64,000 nucleotides of DNA from Ceratothoa steindachneri (lineage: Eukaryota; Arthropoda; Malacostraca; Isopoda; Cymothoidae), in contig OZ018324.1 of the NCBI GenBank assembly GCA_963969495.1, positions 48,239,623 to 48,303,622 on the forward strand. Direction: 5' to 3'. The notes beneath the pieces are model-generated. The model did no database searches and was not told where the DNA came from. It saw nothing but the letters and a program-made list of their open reading frames with translations. The position numbers were made by a program, and so were the translations under genes. Positions within the stretch are counted from its first letter, which is position 1, and every line of letters begins with the position of its first letter. Below, in pieces: positions 11,224 to 22,997 of the stretch.

Positions 11224-12362
11224 AAATTAGGATATCTTACATATGTTGGATGTTAGGTCCACTTGCATATTATGTTACATGTTAGGCATTCTTGCATAGG
11301 CCAAATGGTAAGTCCTCTTGGGCATGTCGCATGTTTGGTCGTCATGCCTAATCTGCTTGTTAGATCTTATTACATATGTTGCATGTTAGGTCCTCTTACA
11401 TAAGGTGGTGCATGTCAGTTTCTTTTACATATGATGCATAGTAGGTTCTCTTCCACATGTTGCTTGGTAGGTCCTCTTACATATGTCACATGTTTGGTCT
11501 TCTTGAATATGTTGCAGCTTATGTTATCTTACACATGTTTCATGTTAGTCCCTCTTATTTATGTTGGATGTTAGGTCTCTTACATATGTTGCATGTTAGC
11601 TCTTCTTTTATAATTAGCATTTTAAGTCATATTGCATATATTGCATGTTAGGTCGTCTTCTATATGTTGCAAGTTAAACCCTCTTATATATGTAGCATGT
11701 TAGGTCCTCTTACATATGCTGCATGTTAAGCCTTTTTATAAATTTAGCATGTTATGTCCTCTTCCATAATTGAATCTTAGGTCCTCATGCATATGTTGAA
11801 TGTTATGTCCTTTTGCATATGTTTCAAGTTAGGTCCTCTTGTATATATTAAATGTTATGTTCTCTATCACATTTTGCATGTTAGGTCCTCTTGGATATTT
11901 TACATGGTAGGTCTTCTTACATAATTTGTATGTTAGGTCTTATTGTCATGTTGCATATTATGACACATTACACTTGTTAAATATTAGGTCTATTACATAT
12001 GTTACATGCCAGGTTATCTTGCATATGTTGTATGCTAGGTATTATTGAATATGTTGCATGTTAGGTCATTTTGTACATGTTACACGTTAGGCCCTCTTAC
12101 ATATGATGCATGTTAGTTCCTCTTCAATATGTTGCATGTTAGGTAATTTTGTACATGTTACATGTTAGGTCCTCTTATATATGATGCATGTTAGTTCCTT
12201 TTCCACATGTTGTTGGTAGGTCCTCTTACATATATCACATGATAGGTACTCTTCCCTAATTTGCATGTTAGTTCATATTCTTTATGTTGCATGCTAGATT
12301 CTATTTCATATGTTCCATATTATGTACTCTTGCATATGCTGCATGTTAGGTCCTCTTGCATA
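10489..12362 (+). repeat. minisatellite, 26-27-bp monomer, about 65 copies
   Basis: The monomer is close to TAGGTCCTCTTGCATATG followed by TTGCATGT. It is repeated head to tail for nearly 1.9 kb with scattered substitutions and small indels. A (TA)n run at 11133-11221 interrupts it. The same monomer reappears in the opposite orientation at about 12488-12650 and 14133-14235. Confidence 0.93.
11133..11221. repeat. (TA)n microsatellite inside the 26-bp minisatellite
   Basis: About 89 bases of AT dinucleotide. The flanking DNA on both sides is the same 26-bp monomer, so the run arose or expanded within the array. Confidence 0.97.
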
Positions 12363-12437
12363 CCCTTTTATATTTGATTCGCAATATAACATGAGCAAGA
12401 TTCTATCTCGCGATAGCTCAAATTCTTAGTTGGTCTT

Positions 12438-13127
12438 TGAAAAAGAGCAAAATATTTTTCCCATTCAAAGATTTTATTTCGGGGTCGAAGGACATAACAT
12501 TCAAGATGTGCAAGAGAACATAGAATCAACATAGGTAAGAGGACTTACTATGCAACATATTTAAGAGGACCTAACCTGCATCATGTGCAAGAGGACGTAA
12601 CGTAGACCATATGTAAGAGGCCCTAATATGCAACCTGTGTAATAATATGTCATAACAATTTTTTCTCTATTTTAAGCACCAAATTTTGAGATTATTACAA
12701 ATTGACGAGGAGGTGCCACTTTTGAGGGCCAAAATGTTAGTTCCCTTAATATTGGTGGGATTTAGGAGTCCATTTTATGTATTTAGATATTCAAAACAAT
12801 AAACCACAGTCATTTGACGCTCTGGTGAGGAATTGTTTTTGTAAGATGAAACCAATGACTACTTCGCCTTCTTCAAGTTTGTTTTCAAGGTTTATGGTTA
12901 TAGTAAAGGTACCTAGCCGAAGAAGTCAGTACTCAGGATAGTAACCAGGGAATTCCAAAATCATAAAAGGGAGTTGTTCACACTTAACTTATTATTATCT
13001 TTGGTCCAACCAAAATCATCACAAATCTCATTCATTAACTCTTTTTCTTCCTCAACTGGGTTGAGGTACGCGACCATTGACCCCTCAATAAAATATTTGA
13101 ATAGGAAAAATATTTAGCTCTTTTTCA
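12438..13127. repeat. ~690-bp segment bounded by ~52-bp imperfect inverted repeats
   Basis: The left arm begins TGAAAAAGAGCAAAATATTT at 12438 and runs to about 12490. The right arm, 13075-13127, is its reverse complement with few mismatches: about 38 of the first 41 positions agree by eye, then GGGGTC is also shared. The arrangement resembles a MITE-like or decayed DNA element. No target-site duplication was recognised. Its left part contains minisatellite units in reversed orientation. Confidence 0.6.
12488..12650 (-). repeat. 26-bp minisatellite units in reverse orientation
   Basis: The strand here reads GTAAGAGGACTTACTATGCA and similar. This is the reverse complement of the monomer at 10489-12362. 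About six units are present. They lie just inside the left arm of the inverted-repeat segment. Confidence 0.85.
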
Positions 13128-13340
13128 CGTGTCAGCGTTTAATAATAGCTGCGCTAAATTGGCGTTAGGTCAATAGCCGGAGTTCTCATTTTGTGCAGCC
13201 TTCCTCTCACCTCCCACCCGAGCATGCTTAATTCTCTGCAGGATAGAACACGCCTGAAGTTGTAGAGGTAAGTAAAGATGTTAAAGGGGAAAGGTGTAGG
13301 AATGAAAAACTCCAGTCGGTAAAATATAGAAGCGTCCAGG
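12651..13340. other. no gene recognised
   Basis: This holds the interior and right arm of the inverted-repeat segment and about 200 bases beyond it. No frame resembling a known protein was found. Confidence 0.5.
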
Positions 13341-13342
13341 CA

Positions 13343-13422
13343 AGGAGGAGAATCGAACCAACTGGCTCCGTGTCGCTGAGATGCAATTGACGAGCGCTTC
13401 ACACCAGCCAGCCATCCGGCAG
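13343..13422 (-). repeat. tRNA-like sequence, probably tRNA-derived SINE head or tRNA pseudogene
   Basis: Read on the minus strand, the segment has an A-box-like TGGCTGGCTGG (complement of about 13404-13414). About 45 bases later comes a perfect internal promoter B box, GGTTCGATTC (complement of 13350-13359). The total length is near that of a tRNA. The T stem flanking the B box pairs poorly and no clean acceptor stem closes, so a functional tRNA is unlikely. A tRNA-derived SINE head is the simplest reading; its body and tail were not identified. Confidence 0.45.
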
Positions 13423-14132
13423 TTTAGAAAGCTGCGCTCAAACCGAGCTCATTAGCCGGCCGCTTCCCACTCGTTCCGCCTCAAGGGAAAGAATTAGACG
13501 ATTGAACGTTAGGATTAAGCATCTTCAAGAGAAGTAGAGATTTTTGTGTTTTCTAGATGATATTTGCTAAGCTTTAGACGTTTTGTCGACATCAGAATCA
13601 CCTACCAATAATTTTAAATTATAAGTTTCAGGGGTTTGATATTGAATAAACAAACCTACGTTGGGATGTGCGGAGATTTTGAAAAAAATAAGACATTAGT
13701 AGTGACAGTAGCGATATTATAAGCGGAAATGGAGCGCTTGGCGCAAAAAAGCGGGTCCTACTTTCAAGGAAATAAAGGGAAATTTTGGCGAGATATGCCG
13801 TGTTTACTATAAAATAATTCAATGATTGCGAAAAATGACTGGTGATTGAGTTTATGACTTGCCGACCCGACTTGTATTAAATCTGCCTTTTCATCATCCC
13901 TACTCTTCATTTTAAATTATATCTTGTATCTTGGGAAGTTTTAGTTATTGGTACTACCACTTAGACGGGCTTGATCTCTTTTTCCAATCCTTGATGATTC
14001 TTTGATCTCCTTCTCTCACTTGGTGATTCCTCTAACCACTTCTCTAACTTGGTTGGAATTTTTGGCTTTTTCAACGAGGCTTTCCTTCAAGTCACACATG
14101 AAGAAAGTCTCAAGGTTATATATTTTCTTCAT
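13423..14132. other. no gene recognised
   Basis: AT-rich DNA without a convincing open frame, RNA gene or element end. Confidence 0.5.
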
Positions 14133-14235
14133 CCGCATATGCGAGAGGACCTAACATGCAAAGTATGCAAGAGGAACTACCATGTAACATATGCTAAAGG
14201 ACCTAACATGCAAAATATGCAATAGGACCTAACAC
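14133..14235 (-). repeat. second small block of 26-bp minisatellite in reverse orientation
   Basis: Four units of the form GAGAGGACCTAACATGCAAA occur, the reverse complement of the 10489-12362 monomer. The block lies 1.5 kb beyond the first reversed block. Confidence 0.85.
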
Positions 14236-14814
14236 TTTTCGCCAGGTTCAGTCTTATTTTAAATGAAGGGGTTTTCGGACTGTTATTTATTCTCGGTCTC
14301 TTATCACCCTGTATGTACTCACTTTTATCTGTGTCGTAGAATGACTCCCGACGATATACCATATATCACTATTCGTTGAGGGAACTTCCTTAATTATCTT
14401 TAGAGTGCGTTACTGTCTGGCGGCCGATATTATGTATCTTCGATATGCTTAAGAAGTGGAACTGAGCTCAAGGATAATAATATTGCTATCATTAATGAAA
14501 TAGAGTTTTATTAATAATAACTATAAACAATACACAAAAACGGAAAATATTGACACAAACAGAATGGAAAGGGTCGTGGAGACTCGGGCTAATCCAAGGA
14601 TTTAAGGGATTAAAAAAGGTAAAACAAATATAGAGTTAAAGAGATGGGATGGTTCGATAAACAATTTAAAGCACAGGATAGAATTGACAAAAGGGATCAA
14701 TACTCAAAGGTGAAGTTTGGCTTACGTAACTTTGGCACTAGTGGTGCAGTGGAAGGTGGCGCAAAGGAGTTTCGGTCCGCTGGCGAGCTCCAGCCGAAGG
14801 GGGGGGGGATAAAA
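14236..14814. other. no gene recognised
   Basis: AT-rich DNA without recognised coding or RNA genes. It could be the upstream part of the promoter-like unit ending at 15504 but shows no LTR boundary. Confidence 0.45.
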
Positions 14815-15300
14815 GGATCCTGACGAGGCGTCTTGGGAAGGAGAACCGTTTCTCGACGAACGGCTTGAAGAACAATGGCTGTTCTAGGTTGTTCTCTTCT
14901 GAACAAAGGGGGGATGAGAACCGTCTCTTGTCTACGGGCTCAAGAACAATGGCTGTTCTAATGTTGTTCTCCTTTGAACAACAGGGGGGGTGAGAACCGT
15001 TTCTTGGCGAAGGGCTCAAAACGAACAATGGCTGTTCTAGGTTGTTCTCTTCTGAACAAAGGGGGGGATGAGAACCGTCTCTTGTCTACGGGCTCAAGAA
15101 CAATGGCTGTTCTAATGTTGTTCTCCTTTGAACAACAGGGGGGGGGGTGAGAACCGTTTCTTGGCGAAGGGCTCAAAACGAACAATGGCTGTTCTAATGC
15201 TGTTCTCCTTGAATAACAGGGGGGGATGAGAACCGTTTCTTGGCGAAGGGCTCAAAACGAACAATGGCTGTTCTAATGCTGTTCTCCTTTGAACAACAGG
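14815..15300. repeat. tandem repeat, 74-82-bp unit with palindromes, about six copies
   Basis: The string GAACAATGGCTGTTCT starts near 14870, 14944, 15023, 15098, 15180 and 15259, giving spacings of about 74, 79, 75, 82 and 79. Two unit types alternate, so the higher-order period is about 155 bases. Each unit contains the palindrome AGAACA-5-TGTTCT. Most also contain TTGTTC-6-GAACAA, then a G run. Long minus-strand open frames over this block arise from the repeat and are not taken as genes. Confidence 0.88.
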
Positions 15301-15496
15301 GGGGGGGAAAGCCTTGGGGACTTGGCGTCGGAAAGGCTCGAACCTTTGGCACTCAAGGAATATTGTCCTCCTTCTGGACAAGTGATGGTGAATCTCGAGG
15401 TCGAGGTCCCTTGGCGCACAAAGGGAGAGAGGGTCGTGGTGATGTTTCGCGACGAAAATCTGGATCTCCAATCTGATCTTAGTGGTAAAGTTTCCA

Positions 15497-15504
15497 TATA
15501 AATA
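15497..15504 (+). promoter_or_regulatory. candidate TATA box downstream of the palindrome repeat
   Basis: TATAAATA lies about 200 bases after the last palindromic repeat unit and is followed by GC-richer DNA. The layout resembles the U3 region of an LTR or an RNA polymerase II promoter with upstream repeats. No transcription unit was identified, so this is tentative. Confidence 0.35.
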
Positions 15505-18219
15505 GCCAGGACATCTCCTTGGCGTGGGGGAGAATGGGGTGGAAGCTTCGAGGGAACGCACAGCCGAACCGGAGAACAATGCCTTATCTGCCCATAAGCC
15601 TAACTCAATCTGGCGAGGTCGGCGTATGGGGGCGAACGGGGGGACGATAACCTCCTTGTTTAAACATTGACATCCGGTAGCTGTGATAAGACTCCAAGCT
15701 TCAAGGCGAAGATGCACGTGTGAGCATCGTGGTTTTAAATAACATGTGGTAGGAGTTGAAATTAACGCAGCTCTGAACTCGTTGTATCACAATCTGGTTT
15801 TCTTGACTTTGCGCATCAATCTCGTGAGATCGCTTGCTTCTTCGTAGTCTCTATTTACGATCGTGGCCTTTGCTACCCGAGCTTCAATGGTTAGCTCTGC
15901 AGTTCCGTGAAGACTTAATGATTCTCCTCCTTACAAAGTTCCATGTCTAGATATCAATATCTGCCTTCTGCTCTTCCCTACTATTGTCCATCCTCTACTC
16001 TCTGCTCTTCCTCAGTTTCCCTGTTACAAGTTGCCAATCCCGTCTTCGCTGCATGGGCGATCTCACTTTCTTTGTTTATGTTCTAAGATCTGTAATAGTC
16101 CTCCATCTACTCTCTGCTCGTCTCCACCGTTTTCTGTACCTGCTGAATATCGCTCTCGCTCGTAAGTCCTTCTTTTCCACTAAATTCTCTATAATTTTCT
16201 TAATTCTTACCTTTCACTCTCTTGAGTTAGCACTGTGAAAGAGCTCTCTGTATGAAGGATGGCCTAAACAAATACACATAATTATTTCTTCCTATGGCAG
16301 GATGACATGTCAATGGACGTTCATTATGTTCTGGGGATGTGATGATGCTATTTAAGAGATTTAAGCGTGACTATGTAGCCATTATCAATATTTGGAGTAG
16401 ATGGGGGAAGAGTTACATATTTCATAAAAAAAATTCTTTTTTTCCAATTTAAAAAAGCTAGGAAGTTGGCATGACCAAGTTGCACATTTTATTAAAAGAT
16501 AATATGACAAAACGGACCGAAAGATGAAGGTAAATGCGAATAAATTCAGAGAACAGAAATCCTGAAAGGATTGAGAATGACAATATAATAGCAAACTTTG
16601 CCATAGCTGCCCAAAAATACTAACTAGTATCTCTTTGACAAGGTAGCGTGGTTAGTATGCCCGGCAGGAATGAGAACTCAATAGCTTGGAGATAAAACAG
16701 TTTTGTGAAAAAATAACGTGGTCTTGGGAGTAAATATTGAATATCTCAATATCAGACTATTATACTTCACACCATTCTTTATTGCGTTCTAATCTGAGAT
16801 TAAGATACTTCAGGAGAGTTTTTAATTTTTTATATGAGCCTGAAAAGGAGAGCAGATGATGGAAGCAACAACTAAAGAATGGCATATTTCTTTGATAATG
16901 TTCCATAAGTAAATTGACCGAAATTTCTTTCTGCCCCCGCCACGAACGTTTATGCTTGGCAGATGCCGAAGCATAAGATCGCTCTTGTATTAATAGAAAG
17001 AATGAACTGATGTGTTGGGAGAGATATTGCATATGTATCGTTTATTATTAAAATAATCAGTAATCAGAATTACTAAAATTACGAGGAATATTTCGCATAT
17101 GCCTATGAATTCGGGTTTATTTATTTTTTTTAAATGAGAAATTGTTGAAAAAGAGGGAGAAAAGGTAAGGTTAGGCGAAGTTAAATGGCGTGAAAGATAC
17201 CCCGTTAACCTGCAAGTGGTGTTCATGGGGAGAGGAAACAAGACCATTTGTCTCCGGTATTTAATGTATATTTAATCCGTAGATATTGCGCAATTTCGTT
17301 CAAGCTTATACCTAGAAACAAACTCCTTGCAAAGAAGGATCCTGTGTTGCTGTACCTGAAGGACATGGGGAAGTTGTTGGTGCGTTTCCTCCTCGCTCCC
17401 TATTAACTTCATTTTTCTCTACGACTCTCCCTTCAGCCCTCTGTCTAGGCCTAACGATCTGACCAGATACCTAATGCTATGTCAGAAGAGAGGATAAGAA
17501 ACCCTCCATAAACAACGCCGTTTAACACACGGAGGTTTCAAGAGCCTCGAGTAGCCCTAGTCGTTGGGGCACTCATAATGGGAATATCGGGTTTGCCCCA
17601 ATAATTACTTCTCGTGGTGCAATGTGGGCTGACCACTTCTCTGTGACTGTTTGTTGGCAAACAGGGCTGTACTGCTTGTGGCTGGCGGGATTTATTGCCC
17701 TGTTGGCTGTCAGGTCAACTAAAAGCTTCAGGTTTTGTATCTGGGTCTGATACAAGAGATCTTCAGATCCAGACCGTTTTGTCGAAGATTACTGTGTCCC
17801 AATAAGGATATCCGCGCTGTCGGTTCGCCTCTTTAGCTGTCCAGTTCTGAACGGCGTCCTTTGGGTAAAAATTGGCCGCTGGGTAACTTCTAATCGGTAT
17901 AAGTCGTTGTCCTAGGTTATGAACATTATTCTTTAACATACCCAGGGCAAAACCTTGAAAAGTGCGAAAACCAGAGACAGGATATGTGGGAGCGGCTGGT
18001 CGTGAGATATAGCCCACCAACTTCCTATTTGTTTTCTTTTTAGTGGTCACAGGATTAGGAAATTACCGTGTGTTGTTAGGCTTTCAAAATCTTTTAAAAG
18101 ATTCATCAAAGTCATTCTTGTTCAATTCTCGCCCGATCTTGGTGTTAGAGCGGAGATATAAACCTATTTGAGAGATGAATGGGGTCCCCTCATACCCTCT
18201 AAATCCGGTAATGGGGTTC
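15505..18219. other. 2.7 kb without recognised genes
   Basis: Most of this stretch is AT-rich and holds only short frames without family resemblance. The exception in composition is the minus strand between 17573 and 18050. Two frames there (95 codons ending at 17763, then 60 codons ending at 17573) read like ordinary protein and are separated by a single stop near 17763. I do not recognise them. A decayed retroelement ORF is possible. Confidence 0.5.
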
Positions 18220-21200
18220 CCTTTTGTCATCTTTGGAGTCATCTCCGGTGAGCTCTTCTTCTAGGACGAAGGTTATCCACACTGTGATGCTTATCGGGGG
18301 ACTTTCCATTAATCGTATAGCGGAGAGAGCGCTTATCCCTCTCATTTTTGACGCGTTCGGGGGTTTCCCCTCTTGCCTTCTTTTTGCAGTATTGCCTCCG
18401 AGTTACTCTCCACTTGCGGCGAGTCCTCTTAGGCTTTCTTAGGGTCCCGCTAAGAACTCAACAGACTCCTCGGTCTCCATCTCTCCTGGAGTGCAAATGG
18501 TTCGGGGTGCGACCGCATCCCAGATGGCAGGGTCCTCAAAGGCGGCTAACCTTGGTTCGGTGCCAGACATCAAACCTGAGACCGCCCCTATGCAAGAACC
18601 TCCTCAGATGGCGTTGGCTGCCGAAGGCTTGCAAGGATAGGAGGGACCAGCTCCTCCCCCCTCACTTGGTGACCCTCTGACGGCCAAAGTCTTTTCCAGC
18701 TCGGAGAAAGATCTGGCTGAGGCTGGTACGTCTGGGATAGGTGGAGGATAATTTTGTCCACTCCCCGCCATCCTCTCTAAAGGAAAGAAAACAAGACAAA
18801 GATATAAAAGAGGCAAGGGATTCCTCTCAGTCTACGGGGACTCTGCTGCCGTTTCGGCAAGCAACCGAACCAAGACGCAAATCTGTGTAAGTTGATTCAA
18901 GGCCGTACACGATGTAGGTCAATTACAAAGAGCCGTACCATGCTTCTTCGAAGCAATCTGACGCTTATCTTGTGAAGAAGAAGAAAATCCTGTTAGTTAA
19001 GACTGTGGATCTTCTCTTAGTTCGAAAGGCTAAGGACTTGTTACTGGCGCATCCAGAGCTGGTGGGACGTCTTATGCATCACTAGTTAAAAATGCACCTT
19101 CTTCTCCTGGCCCATACAAATATACGACCCCGGTCGATTCCGCACTCATTTCGAACACTTCTGCGGGTTAGACCCTCCCAGAGCGTTTCCCTGTTAGAGC
19201 TGGTGGTACAAATAGTTCACACCAAGCCTCAGTTAAACCAAGGTACCCCTAGCATGACTGTTTAGCGCAAAGCAAAAATGTCGCTCAGCTCTACCAACTT
19301 GTTAGACTCAGAGGAGGCAATTCCACCGGAGAGGGTCATGAAGCCGTATTCGGAAATCCTGAAGGATGCCTCTCAATAGGAGAAAAGTATCAAATGAGCT
19401 ATGGCTCATACGCCGTTAACCAAGGTTGGACCAAGCGGAACTCTACAGAAAAGAGGGCCCTACGTCTCCGAAGAAGCCCCACCCGCCAAAAGTTCCGACA
19501 CGGAGGGGAAAATAGAGCCACATATAGAGTTCAGCATCCCCCGGTAAGTCATTGAAGGTGACAGCGCATTAACACTTTGTGCGACAACACTGCCCAGGAT
19601 TCTGCCTATGGGAATGGCACGGCCATTACCGTGAGGGTCTTCACTTTGAGGACCACCTCCAACATCTCCTTAAGCTAAACTTCGAGGGCTTATACCTTCC
19701 ATGAACTTGCCGTGGACCCAGACCCAACTAGAAGAGCTTCAAAGGCTCGTTTCCTCCAGTTCTCCGTTAGCTATTTTATTTGCAGGAGACCATGCTGGGC
19801 GCGTTCCCCTTGCCCACTCTACTGGAGTATAAGGGCTTTGTGATCCAACCACCACTGAATTGGGGCAGGGCAGGAGGATGCGCGATTTACATCCGACATG
19901 ATGTCTCCCTTCGTCTATTTGCTATAAATCACTCATTTCAGGCTTGGCAGCGCAGGTACACCTGGATAGGTGGTATACTATTTTTTTTATGCCTACATTC
20001 TACCGTCAGCTTACTTCGACGCGGGGGACCTCTGCTGGGTCGTGGCACCGTTGCCGAGGCCCTTTCTACTGCTCGGGGATTTGAAGGGTAGATATCTTCT
20101 CTTTGGAGAGTATGCGATCCATCCCTTGCTGATCTGTGGATCGGTGTCCTAAATGTGGATGAGTTTATCGATCATTGCCCGAAAATCATTTTATTTTCTT
20201 GCCTCAATCTGTCTCTGTGCTCTCTGGATGCACAACCTGATTTTGAGTGGGGTTGGTTAGTGATCTTCCTGTACTGACCAATTTACCATTCTTAATAAAC
20301 TATCGTTTTCTGGGCCGCTTCCTCCTGAAAAAAACTTCCCGGTTGTGCTTGGAACGGGCAAGGTAGTCTCCATTTAAGGAACTAACTGATTTCCCTGTCC
20401 CATTTAAGGAGTTTAGGTCGGTGAATGAGGTCGTTGAGTTTTTCTCCGCTCCCTCATCGTAGTGGTCTTATTTAGTATTCCTATAGCGTCTGGTCGTTTA
20501 CCTCGCCTTCCTCTTCCTTGGTGGTAAGCCGAATGTGAAACGCCCTCTGAGGGAAGCGATATGCCTACATTCGTTATGAGCAACGCCTGAACGATTTCAC
20601 TGTAGGTGAATTTCTTTGAGCTAAGGCTAGGTTCAAGTATATTCCAAAGCACGCTTAATGCTCTTCCTGGAAGGCAACGTGTTTTCACTTACGGGGAGAC
20701 CCGTCTTTCAGAGTTGTGGAAGCGAGTCAAAAAGAGTTAGGGTAACTTTTTACAGGGACTCCTTCCCGGTCTCCAGGAGATCGGGGCAACAATCTTAAAC
20801 CCCGCGTCCTCTGTGGAGTAATTCGTGACCGATTTCTCCATATTATCCAGCCAAGATGCTGCTTTGCCAGCATTCAATTCATCTCGCTGAAGGCTGCTAA
20901 CTGTACTTTATCTCCAAAGGTGGAGAACCCTTTAACAACCGGTTTACGTTGAATGAGTTGCGTTCTGCTCTTGCTTCATGCACGAACACCACCTCTGGTT
21001 CGGACGATGTCCTGTACACCATGTTTCGTTACCTAGGTTGGCGAGGCATGGCTTTTCTATTAGATTTGTTCAACAGGATCTAGACTTGGGCTATCTTGCT
21101 AGACTCCTGGCGAATGACTTCTGTGCTCGTTTTTGCAACCTGGGGTGAGATACCTCTAACTCGGGCGATTTTCACCCAATTTCTCCAAACCTCTGCGTAT

Positions 21201-21667
21201 GCAAGTTGATGAAGAAATTGATAAATGTAAGATAAACTTGTTCTGAACAGTGCAGGCCAGCTGTATTCTGCATAATGTGGCTTACGAAAGTTTCACCCCA
21301 TGTAGGATGCCCAGCTCTGGCTATAGAATGCTATCTGCGAGGCATTCTTTTTTACACATCCCTACGCCACGATGCTTTTCGATCTGTAGAAGGTCTGCGA
21401 TACCGCATGGTAATACGATACCGTGGAAGTCCTCGAGACGATGGGACGAAGGGAGGCTTCCCAAATTTAATATTTGAATTTCTCTGAGATCGTCGGTTAC
21501 TTGTACGTGTGCGTGTTGTGAAGCTTTCTCCGGCCTAATAGCAAAGGAAGATGCGTCCAGCAAAAAAGTATCTTCAGTGTTCCATTCTTTGCCCTGAACA
21601 TCAAGGGTATCACCTCGGTGCTGCCGGAAGATATTCTTTGTACGTAGACTACCATTCGATCTCGCTA
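18220..21667 (+). mobile_element. I-like LINE copy E, truncated in the reverse transcriptase
   Basis: The ORF1 N-terminal region (about 18220-18830) matches copies F and D. It is followed directly by the zinc-knuckle region (about 18885-18990), so the ORF1 core present in copy C is deleted. Endonuclease covers about 19735-20260 and reverse transcriptase about 20280-21667. The copy ends where the DNA matches the FYVDD catalytic box of copy C. From there the sequence becomes the 3' end of a copy in the opposite orientation (D). Stops and frameshifts are frequent. Confidence 0.75.
19780..20091 (+). pseudogene. LINE endonuclease fragment (copy E)
   Basis: The 103-codon open segment carries QETMLGAFPLP, then GRAGGCAIYIRHDVSLRL. 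These are the first catalytic-site block (the QE of the APE-type endonuclease) and the following strand region of LINE endonucleases. It matches copy C at 56338-56470, where the same residues are more damaged. The domain nicks target DNA to prime reverse transcription. The reading frame is lost before the distal catalytic blocks, which continue in another frame around 20020-20230. Confidence 0.65.
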
Positions 21668-22487
21668 TTAGGGCAAAGGTCGCCGTACTCACCACGGCCT
21701 ACTACTAGGCTATATAAAAAAATAAATAACAATGTAAATAAAAATAACGGATAAAATGACAGGCTACACCCCCTCACCCCCTAAAAAGCAAAAAAAGCAA
21801 CAAGAAGGAAACGCGCCCCGGCTTCGGGGGTAGGCACGCCTCTACACGTCACGGCAATATAAGGAAGTATAAGGGAGGAGCGGTAGCGACCCCACTCGAC
21901 CCGCTACCGAAAAAGGTAACGTGCACGAAGATCAGCCAAATTGTAAAATTCAAAAAGAATGTGCCAAACAGTCTGGGGGACAAAGCATTGTCCCAATAAG
22001 GCGCAGGCGAGAGCTCCATCAAATGGCGGTGCGTCCCGCGAGTGTGTCCATTTTGAAGACGACAGAAATCAACCTGAAGCTGTCGCAGCATTGGCGGGTA
22101 GGTCCACAGGGACAGTCGCGGCACAATGGTACGCAACTTTAAGTTCCCCACAACCGTCTCGCATCTTATTTGCCAATCAGCCCGGGGAGCTAGACGTATT
22201 CCTGCCATGAAATCGGTGTGAGGAAGAGCGAAGAGCTTGTCTGGTCGCCCAGGCCTCGTTGATTCTTTGGCAACCTGATTGGTGCGCTCATTCCTCCCAA
22301 TTTAAAAATGGCCAAGAATCCAGCAGAATATAATCTTGACATCTGCCGGACTCGCCAAAACTGTGGCATCACAGATATACCAATCCAGGGGATGCGGAGT
22401 TTCCAATGCCACGAAAGCACTAAGGGTGCTTTGTGAGACGCTATAAATAACAATTCGGTCTCCGAACCGCGCACATCGCGTTATATC

Positions 22488-22997
22488 TCATACCGAGCGG
22501 TGTATTGCAACCTCTCGGCCGTGAAGACAAACGCAGCGGCTGGCAGAGCCCCACTGCTTCAAACAGAGGGGATACGGCGTGGAAACCGACCACCACTTAA
22601 GACTTGGAGTCATCCGTATACACTTGCACGGTGCTAGTGTGACACAATGTGTGCTCCAAAAAGGCGGAACGTAATACTCACGGCGCTGTAGAACCTTTGG
22701 GAGCAGAGGCGTGGCGAAAAATAGCCATAGGTGGTATCCTCCAGGGTGGCGTCCTGGGCAGAACCAGGGGCGCCACCGGCCCGAGAGCAATGCCGAGCTT
22801 TCGAAGGAGTTTCCTAGCCCTAAACCCGAAGGATCAATAAAAAGTATGGCAGTAGCCTTATCAGCGACCCAGGCGGCGAACGTCATGGAACGAAGATTAT
22901 CCATGGCACGGGTACATGAGACCATAAGGCTGCGAATATGAGCCTCCCAGGCGAGGCGTTGGTCAATTACAAGACGAAGGAAACGGTGCCTGTCCAC
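22488..22997 (-). pseudogene. LINE reverse transcriptase/RNase H linker fragment (copy D)
   Basis: The 169-codon open segment begins DRHRFLRLVIDQRLAWEAHI, then SCTRAMDNLRSMTF, which lies downstream of the catalytic box in copy C (58120-58260). It then loses part of the connection region and continues through DNA matching 58640-58930. Aligned with copy C, about 370 bases between these blocks are missing, a second internal deletion in this copy. Confidence 0.6.

Noticed and set aside
10489..12362. Regularly spaced ~26-bp repeats suggesting a CRISPR array
   Set aside because: Units abut without unique spacers, diverge gradually and lie in a eukaryotic genome; it is a minisatellite.
14870..15275. 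Palindromes as steroid-receptor response elements
   Set aside because: The spacer is five bases rather than three; half-site resemblance alone does not support a receptor site.
15112..15717. 201-codon minus-strand open frame
   Set aside because: Half of it is translation of the 75-82-bp tandem repeat, and alternative frames over the same repeat are equally open.
16640..16715. tRNA-like A box (GGTAGCGTGGTTAGTATGCC)
   Set aside because: No B box at the right distance and no cloverleaf pairing could be drawn.
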